From DASXAI01 sp963728985 (lineage in GTDB: Bacteria > Actinomycetota > Acidimicrobiia > Acidimicrobiales > Ilumatobacteraceae), in assembly GCA_963728985.1 (NCBI GenBank), contig CAVSME010000003.1, forward strand, positions 62,001 to 126,000: a stretch of 64,000 nt of DNA, in the 5' to 3' direction. The notes beneath the pieces were generated by a model. That model was given only the letters and a program-made list of their open reading frames with translations. It made no database searches and was not told where the DNA came from. Below, in pieces: positions 59,155 through 64,000 of this stretch (position 1 is the first letter of the stretch; every line of letters begins with the position of its first letter). Position numbers and translations under genes: made by a program.

Positions 59155-60264
59155 GTGAAGTTCGACGCGGCCGAGCTCGTCCGCTTCTCGCTGCCGCTGG
59201 TCACACCGTTCCGCACGTCGTTCGGCGTACAGGACGCCCGCGACGTGATCCTCGTCCACGTCCGGTCGGGGCACCACGATGGATGGGGCGAGAACGTGGC
59301 CGGCGTGGAGCCGCTCTACTCGGCCGAGTTCACCGACGCATCGCTCGTCGTGCTGCGTGACCACCTCATCCCTCGCGTCCTGGCCGCCGGCGACGTCACC
59401 GCGGCGGAGGTGGCCGACGTGCTGGCGCCGGTCAAGGGCTGGGCGATGGCCAAGTGCGCCGTGGAGGCCGCCGTCCTCGACGCCGAGCTGCGCGCCAACG
59501 GCACGTCCCTGCAGTTCCACCTCGGTGGCACACGGCCGCGCATCGCCGCCGGCGTCTCGGTCGGGCTGTTCGACACCATCGACGAGACGCTGCGCGCCGT
59601 CGACGCCTACCTGGCCGACGGCTACCAGCGCGTGAAGTTGAAGATCGAGCCCGGACGCGACGTCGAGCTGGTGGCCGCGGTGCGCCGCCAGGTCGGGCCC
59701 GACGTGCTGCTCCAGGTCGATGCCAACTGCGCCTACACGCTCGGCGACGCGCCGCATCTGGCCCGTCTCGACGAGTTCAACCTGTTGTTGATCGAGCAAC
59801 CACTTGCAGAAGACGACCTGCGCCAGCACGCCGCGCTGGCCCGCCGCCTGCGCACACCGCTGTGCCTGGACGAGAGCATCACGTCGGCGCGTGCCGCCGC
59901 CGATGCCATCGCGCTGGGTGCCTGCGCCATCGTGAACATCAAGCCCGGCCGGGTAGGCGGGTTCCTCGAAGCCCGGCGCATCCATGACGTGTGCGCCGCC
60001 AACGGCGTGCCCGTCTGGTGCGGCGGCATGCTGGAGACGGGCATCGGCCGCGCCGCCAACCTGGCGATCGCCTCGCTCCCAGGCTTCAGCCTGCCCGCCG
60101 ATCTCTCGGCGTCGGACCGCTACTTCCACCAAGATGTAACGCCGCCGTTCGTGCTCGACGACGGCCACCTTACGGTCCCCACCGGTCCGGGCATCGGCGT
60201 GACCCCCGACCCCAAGGGGCTGCGTCGGTTGAAGGCCACGACGGTCCGAATTACAGCTCGCTAG
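59155..60264 (+). CDS. MenC-like enolase-superfamily enzyme (o-succinylbenzoate synthase / acylamino-acid racemase)
   Basis: 369-aa enolase-superfamily protein of the muconate-lactonising subgroup. Catalytic Lys pair in RVKLKIEPG, metal ligands QVDANCAY, LIEQPL and CLDESITS, and the second Lys in NIKPGRVGG. The sequence pattern is that of o-succinylbenzoate synthase with N-succinylamino-acid racemase relatives. GTG start. Its end overlaps the convergent winged-helix gene by 14 bp. A menaquinone role is possible but no other men gene is in view. Confidence 0.9.
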   Translation: MKFDAAELVRFSLPLVTPFRTSFGVQDARDVILVHVRSGHHDGWGENVAGVEPLYSAEFTDASLVVLRDHLIPRVLAAGDVTAAEVADVLAPVKGWAMAKCAVEAAVLDAELRANGTSLQFHLGGTRPRIAAGVSVGLFDTIDETLRAVDAYLADGYQRVKLKIEPGRDVELVAAVRRQVGPDVLLQVDANCAYTLGDAPHLARLDEFNLLLIEQPLAEDDLRQHAALARRLRTPLCLDESITSARAAADAIALGACAIVNIKPGRVGGFLEARRIHDVCAANGVPVWCGGMLETGIGRAANLAIASLPGFSLPADLSASDRYFHQDVTPPFVLDDGHLTVPTGPGIGVTPDPKGLRRLKATTVRITAR

Positions 60265-61438
60265 CTGCGGCGATCTCGCGCTCGAGCGGCGTGCGGAACC
60301 GAGGCATCACGCGCGTGGCGCCGAGGAAGGCGGCCAGGCGTCGCCCCTCGGCGGCGATCGCCCTCGTGGCATCGGCGCCGACGTCCTCCAGCACCCGCAC
60401 CACCACCTCGCCATCGGGGCGCTGGCCCCACCCACCGACGATGCGCCCGCACCACCACACCGTCGGCCCGATGTTGCCGGAGCGGTCGAACAGCGTGGCG
60501 GCGTGCGGGCCGACGTACCACGCCCGCCCGGTCCAGCCCATCGCCGTCGGGTCGAGGGCGGGCAGCAGGGCGGCCCACGGCTTCGGTGCGCGGACCGTCG
60601 CCGTGTCGTCGGCCAGGACCAGCCCGGTGGCGCCGTCGTCCAGCTCGACCTCGACCGGCCCGACGGCCGCCAGCGCCCGCTTCACGTCGGCCGCGCTCCA
60701 CCCCGTCCACCACCGCACATCCGCCACCGTCGCCGGCGCGAACGAGCGCAGCCACCGGCCGACCAGCTCGGCCTGCGCGTCAGCGCGGGCGACGACCTCC
60801 AGGTCGGAACCGAGCCACGCCGCCATCGTGGTCCACACGTGCTGCGTGGAGGTCCACGTCCCCCGCGGCCGGCCCCGCACGATGCGGCCGTCGGCACCGA
60901 GCTGGGTGAGCACCCGCGTGGTCAGGCCCTGCAGACCCTCCCACGGCTTGCCGCCATCGGCCCGCACCTGCGTGCGCAGGAGCGGCACATCGCCGCCCAG
61001 CTGGCTCCCCGTCGCCTCGCCTCTCGCCACGAGGGCGGCGTAGGTCTCCTCTTCCACCGCTCGCAGCCAGGCGGCGCCGTCGTCGGTCAGCCCGTACGCC
61101 ACGACGTCCTTCTCGATGGCGGCCCGGTTGCGAGCGGCGACCGTGCCCGTCGAGGACGCATAGACGATCGGCACCAGCTCCACCGGCTCCACGAACAGCG
61201 TGCGGCGCATGCCGAGCACCCTCACGAGCGAACGATCGTCGTAGAGCGCCTGCTCGATGGCGGCGACCGTCGGCTTCTTCATCCGGGCGGCGGCGGCGAG
61301 GAACACCGTGCTGGGATCGGTGGCGTGCAGGCCCACGAGATCGCGCGCGACGGCGACGGCATCGGTGGCCTTGGCCTCCCCGGCGAGGTGGTGGCGGCGA
61401 CCGATACGGGCCCGGCGCTGATCATCGCTGACGCGCAC
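60251..61438 (-). CDS. winged-helix DNA-binding domain-containing protein (AlkX/HTH_42-type)
   Basis: 395-aa protein with three predicted winged-helix-like repeats: RARIGRRHHLAGEA at the start, LVGLHATDPSTVFLAAAARM, FVEPVELVPIVYASSTG and a C-terminal PRFRTPLEREIAA. Relatives are annotated as DNA-binding or YcaQ-like glycosylases; the catalytic residues of YcaQ are not clearly visible, so the generic name is kept. GTG start. The long overlap with menC's 3' end is a convergent overlap only. Confidence 0.85.
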   Translation of the reverse strand: MRVSDDQRRARIGRRHHLAGEAKATDAVAVARDLVGLHATDPSTVFLAAAARMKKPTVAAIEQALYDDRSLVRVLGMRRTLFVEPVELVPIVYASSTGTVAARNRAAIEKDVVAYGLTDDGAAWLRAVEEETYAALVARGEATGSQLGGDVPLLRTQVRADGGKPWEGLQGLTTRVLTQLGADGRIVRGRPRGTWTSTQHVWTTMAAWLGSDLEVVARADAQAELVGRWLRSFAPATVADVRWWTGWSAADVKRALAAVGPVEVELDDGATGLVLADDTATVRAPKPWAALLPALDPTAMGWTGRAWYVGPHAATLFDRSGNIGPTVWWCGRIVGGWGQRPDGEVVVRVLEDVGADATRAIAAEGRRLAAFLGATRVMPRFRTPLEREIAAASEL

Positions 61439-62131
61439 CTACGTGGTCGCTGGACTCTGCTCCGCCATCCGCCGGAAACGCCGGCCGGAGCGGCGCCGGT
61501 AGAGGACCTCGATCACGTAGGACACGACCAACGTGGCCACCAGCGTGATCCACGCCGCCGCCGGCGCGTTGCCCACGATGTAGATGATGAGGAGGACGAA
61601 CATGACCACACAGGCCGTGCACGACGCGATGATGATCGCCGGTCGCGCTCCGGTCTCGTGCCGCACGCGGAGATGGGCGATGTTGACGCCGGCGTTGGTG
61701 ATGAGGCCGAACCCCTCGTAGCCGATGAAGAGCACGCCGGCGCCGAAGAGGATGTCGATGCCGTTGGGCCAGGTGGCCCGGCGAGCGGCGTACAGGGCTA
61801 TGGAGATGACGTAGGCGATGTACTGGAAGACGTTCAGCGTGCCGGTGAGGACGCCGTCGCCGAGACCCTCGACCAGGAACTGCACCGAACCGCCGGAGCT
61901 CGGGTACCGGCTGCCGAGCTTGGCGTACGAGTACGCCGCGAGAGCGGCCACCACGCCGCCCACGGCGAACGACACGGCCAGCGCCGATCCCGAGATGGTG
62001 GCCACGACACCGAGGATCGAGAAGATGCCGGCACCGATCATGCCGCCGACGCCGATGCTGACCGCGGCGAACAGACCGACCCGAGACGGGCTGGTGGCGG
62101 TCCTGCCGGACGCCACGTGGGTCCCGGGCAC
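61439..62131 (-). CDS. APC-family permease with internal deletions (probably degraded)
   Basis: 230-aa hydrophobic protein. It starts as a normal amino-acid/polyamine permease (SIGVGGMIGAGIFSILGVVATISG, SYAKLGSRYPSSGG, YIAYVISIALYA), then jumps to ILFGAGVLFIGYEGFGLI (normally about TM6) and then to the tail VNIAHLRVRHETGARP and C-terminal helices. Intact homologues have about 430 residues, so roughly half is missing while the frame is kept. Probably non-functional. GTG start with TACGGT 6 nt upstream, so still transcribed in principle. Assembly error is an alternative. Confidence 0.7.
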   Translation of the reverse strand: MPGTHVASGRTATSPSRVGLFAAVSIGVGGMIGAGIFSILGVVATISGSALAVSFAVGGVVAALAAYSYAKLGSRYPSSGGSVQFLVEGLGDGVLTGTLNVFQYIAYVISIALYAARRATWPNGIDILFGAGVLFIGYEGFGLITNAGVNIAHLRVRHETGARPAIIIASCTACVVMFVLLIIYIVGNAPAAAWITLVATLVVSYVIEVLYRRRSGRRFRRMAEQSPATT

Positions 62132-62169
62132 GGCGCGACCGTACGCGAGAATCCGGTAGGAAGGATGGC

Positions 62170-62418
62170 ATGTGCCGCAACATCACCATCCTGCGAGGGC
62201 TGCAGCCGCCGGCCACGGCCGAAGAGATCGAGGCCGCCGCCCGCCAGTACGTGCGCAAGGTGAGCGGAGCCACGAAGCCGCCGGCCGGGGCGGAGGCCGT
62301 GTTCGAGCAGGCCATCGCGGCGGTGGCGGCGGCCACCACCGTGCTCCTCGACGAGCTACCGGCCCGGCGCCAACCGCCGCCGAAGCTCCCGCCGATGCGC
62401 ACCCACGTTCACCCCTAG
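62170..62418 (+). CDS. DUF2277 family protein
   Basis: 82-aa small protein, beginning MCRNITILRGLQPPATAEEI with the conserved YVRKVSG segment. Family of unknown function, common in actinobacteria and related soil bacteria; often iron- or zinc-linked speculations exist but nothing is shown here. ATG with an AGGAAGG ribosome-binding site. The stop overlaps the convergent beta-lactamase-like gene's stop. Confidence 0.9.
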   Translation: MCRNITILRGLQPPATAEEIEAAARQYVRKVSGATKPPAGAEAVFEQAIAAVAAATTVLLDELPARRQPPPKLPPMRTHVHP

Positions 62419-63980
62419 CCCGCCTTGACGAACGTGCCGATGTGCTGGAGGTCGAGGTTCTCCACCACGACCTGGGTGGCGGTGCCGGTCGGTCCGATCT
62501 TGAACGTCACGCCGCTGGTACCGGGCGCCGACTCGCCGGTCGGGTCGTAGATCCACGTGTCGCGATCCCAGTGACGCAGCGGGAACGCGTTCGGGACCGG
62601 GCCCTGCAGCATCACGAGGTCGCCGCCCTGCTCCACGATCTGGATGGGGCCGTAGAAGTCGTTGCCGTACGTGCCCACGTAGGCGCGGTTGGCCAGCGGC
62701 GGCGACGGTGACGCGGGCGGGGTGGAGTAGTCGGTCACCTGATGGTGGAAGTGCTCGATCAGCTGCGCGAAGGCCGCCTGGTACAGCGTCACCCAGTCCC
62801 GCTGCACTGTTCCGGTCGTGGCGAGGTCGAGGAAGCTCTGCCCGAGCGCCTCGGCGATGCCGACGGGGGCGGCATTGGTGAGGACCACCACGCCGAGCTG
62901 GTCGGCGGGGAGGAGGTTCACGTTGGTGGCGGCACCCAGGCCGAACGCGCCGGAGTGCGACCACCGCACCCGGCCGTCGGCGTCGTAGCCGACGTTCCAG
63001 CCGAGGCCGTAGAAGCCGGCCCGGTCGGTGGCGGGGGGTGCCGGCCGGCTGCTGACCATCTCGGGGATGTGCGTCTCCGCCAGGGCCGCTTCGTCGATGA
63101 TCGGGTTGCCATCCACGGTGCCGTTGCCGAGCTGGAGCCGCACCCACCGGGCGAGGTCGCGCACGCTCGAGCTGGCGCCGCCGGCCGGTGACTCCGTGCT
63201 CGGGTCGCGCTGGTACTTCGCCACCCACGCGTCGCCGACCTTCACGTGTCCGGCGGCGCGGTCCGGTGCCGCCAGGTAGTCCTCGTAGCGCGAGCTCGTC
63301 TCGGTCATGCCGAGCGGGTCGTAGAGGCGCGCCTTGGCCAGGTCCTCCCAGACCGTGCCGTCCTTCTTGGCGGCGGCCACGGCCGCTTCGGTGAGGCCGA
63401 AGTTGGTGTAGGCGTAGTCGGCGCGGAAGCCGTCGTCCTGCAGCGGCATGAAGCGCAGGCGGTGGAGGATCTCCTCGCGCGAGTAGCCCATGTCCTCCAG
63501 CAGGTCCCCGGCGTACTCGGGTAGGCCGCTGCGGTGGGCGTACATGTCGCGCAGCGTGACGTTGGCGGTGACGTAGGGATCGGACATCGCGAACGACGGA
63601 TCGAGGTCGGCGATGCGGTCGTCCCACGTGATCACCTTGTCCCCGACAAGACCGGCGAGCACCGTGGACGACAGCGGCTTGGACAGCGACGCCAGCTGGA
63701 ACACGGTGTCGGGATCGACGAGGTCGGGCTGGCCCACCTCGCGGATGCCGTAGCCCTCCAGGTCCACCACCTGGTCGCGGTAGACGACGGCCACGGCCAG
63801 GCCGGGGATGCCGGTGGACGCCATCGTGTCGTTGACCAGTTTCTCGAACGCGGGGAGAGCGGCCTGCACCTTCTCGGGCGTCGCCTCGTGGGGACCGGCG
63901 GCCGGCACCACCGTGGTCGGCGGGATGGACGACGAGGACGACGACGGCGCCGACGACGAGGCCGCCCTGACACCTCGCAT
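62415..63980 (-). CDS. class C beta-lactamase-like serine hydrolase (S12 family)
   Basis: 521-aa serine hydrolase. Catalytic S-x-x-K in FQLASLSKPLS (Ser98, Lys101), Y-x-N in DYAYTNFG, HSG-type loop in WSHSGAFG, then a C-terminal DUF3471-like beta domain. Family includes esterases and D-aminopeptidases as well as beta-lactamases. The start at 63980 follows GGGGAGGGG; the N-terminus is Ser-rich with no hydrophobic signal core, although such enzymes are usually exported, so an upstream start beyond the window is possible. Confidence 0.88.
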   Translation of the reverse strand: MRGVRAASSSAPSSSSSSIPPTTVVPAAGPHEATPEKVQAALPAFEKLVNDTMASTGIPGLAVAVVYRDQVVDLEGYGIREVGQPDLVDPDTVFQLASLSKPLSSTVLAGLVGDKVITWDDRIADLDPSFAMSDPYVTANVTLRDMYAHRSGLPEYAGDLLEDMGYSREEILHRLRFMPLQDDGFRADYAYTNFGLTEAAVAAAKKDGTVWEDLAKARLYDPLGMTETSSRYEDYLAAPDRAAGHVKVGDAWVAKYQRDPSTESPAGGASSSVRDLARWVRLQLGNGTVDGNPIIDEAALAETHIPEMVSSRPAPPATDRAGFYGLGWNVGYDADGRVRWSHSGAFGLGAATNVNLLPADQLGVVVLTNAAPVGIAEALGQSFLDLATTGTVQRDWVTLYQAAFAQLIEHFHHQVTDYSTPPASPSPPLANRAYVGTYGNDFYGPIQIVEQGGDLVMLQGPVPNAFPLRHWDRDTWIYDPTGESAPGTSGVTFKIGPTGTATQVVVENLDLQHIGTFVKAG

Positions 63981-64000
63981 GTGACCCCTCCCCGATCGGC

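Noticed and set aside
1..64000. CRISPR arrays, tRNA or rRNA genes, prophage or transposase genes
   Set aside because: No regularly spaced direct repeats, no cloverleaf-like unit with a T-arm, no rRNA-like stretch and no transposase or phage protein was recognised. tRNA absence is by eye only and would need a scan to confirm.

Overview
This 64 kb window is a high-GC (roughly 70 % by eye), densely coded bacterial chromosome segment. Many genes start with GTG or TTG, ATGA/GTGA overlaps are common, and many starts sit 6-10 nt behind a TANNNT -10 box with no Shine-Dalgarno. The gene families point to an actinobacterium: an F420-type LLM oxidoreductase, a DUF501-Ppx/GppA pair, an eno-FtsB pair, a BMP-type nucleoside transporter and DUF2277. 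An Acidimicrobiia-like lineage is my best guess, by inference only. No rRNA, tRNA, CRISPR array, phage module or transposase gene was found.

Layout. 1-11.6 kb: a 5'-truncated LLM oxidoreductase, mfd, a SurA-like lipoprotein, a MazG-type pyrophosphohydrolase, a divergent VOC/PadR pair, a Cds1-like PLP enzyme, enolase and an FtsB-like protein. 11.6-12.8 kb: a cyclopropane-fatty-acid synthase. 12.8-26.3 kb: a molybdenum-hydroxylase (aerobic CO-dehydrogenase-like, form II motif) cluster. It has two large subunits, one small and one medium subunit, CoxD/CoxE-type maturation factors, an XdhC pair, a MocA-like cytidylyltransferase and a CoxG-like membrane-anchored protein, with an SDR, an NlpC/P60 hydrolase and an acyl-CoA dehydrogenase interspersed. 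26.3-28.7 kb: DUF501, Ppx/GppA and two GNAT acetyltransferases. 29-34.9 kb: a DUF885 hydrolase, two enoyl-CoA hydratases, an S8 protease followed by a stand-alone propeptide-like protein, and an acidic hypothetical protein. 35-37.5 kb: a DUF459/MBOAT O-acylation pair. 37.7-53.8 kb: a nucleoside uptake and salvage island (BMP lipoprotein, ABC ATPase, two permeases, cytidine deaminase, thymidine phosphorylase, adenosine deaminase, deoC with two ALDH-family genes, uracil phosphoribosyltransferase, a phosphosugar mutase and an adenosine-kinase-like PfkB kinase). 53.9-64 kb: M1 aminopeptidase, metallophosphoesterase, GTP cyclohydrolase I, MBL hydrolase, MenC-like enzyme, winged-helix protein, an internally deleted APC permease, DUF2277 and a class C beta-lactamase-like hydrolase.

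How the parts work together. The Mo-hydroxylase cluster has structural, insertion/maturation and cofactor-nucleotide genes, so it looks like one enzyme system with an unknown substrate. The nucleoside island can import nucleosides, deaminate and phosphorolyse them, and route deoxyribose to central metabolism through a mutase, DeoC and an aldehyde dehydrogenase.

The most unusual findings are non-coding. Two copies (154 and 187 bp, opposite orientation) of a MITE-like element have perfect 16-bp terminal inverted repeats and 5-bp flanking duplications. Both sit inside a second, hairpin-rich intergenic repeat family whose unoccupied copies are also in the window. Other points of interest are the S8 protease with a separate propeptide-like neighbour, tandem CRP-type palindromes, an ALDH homologue lacking its catalytic half, and two single-base frameshifts that may be sequencing errors or real decay.
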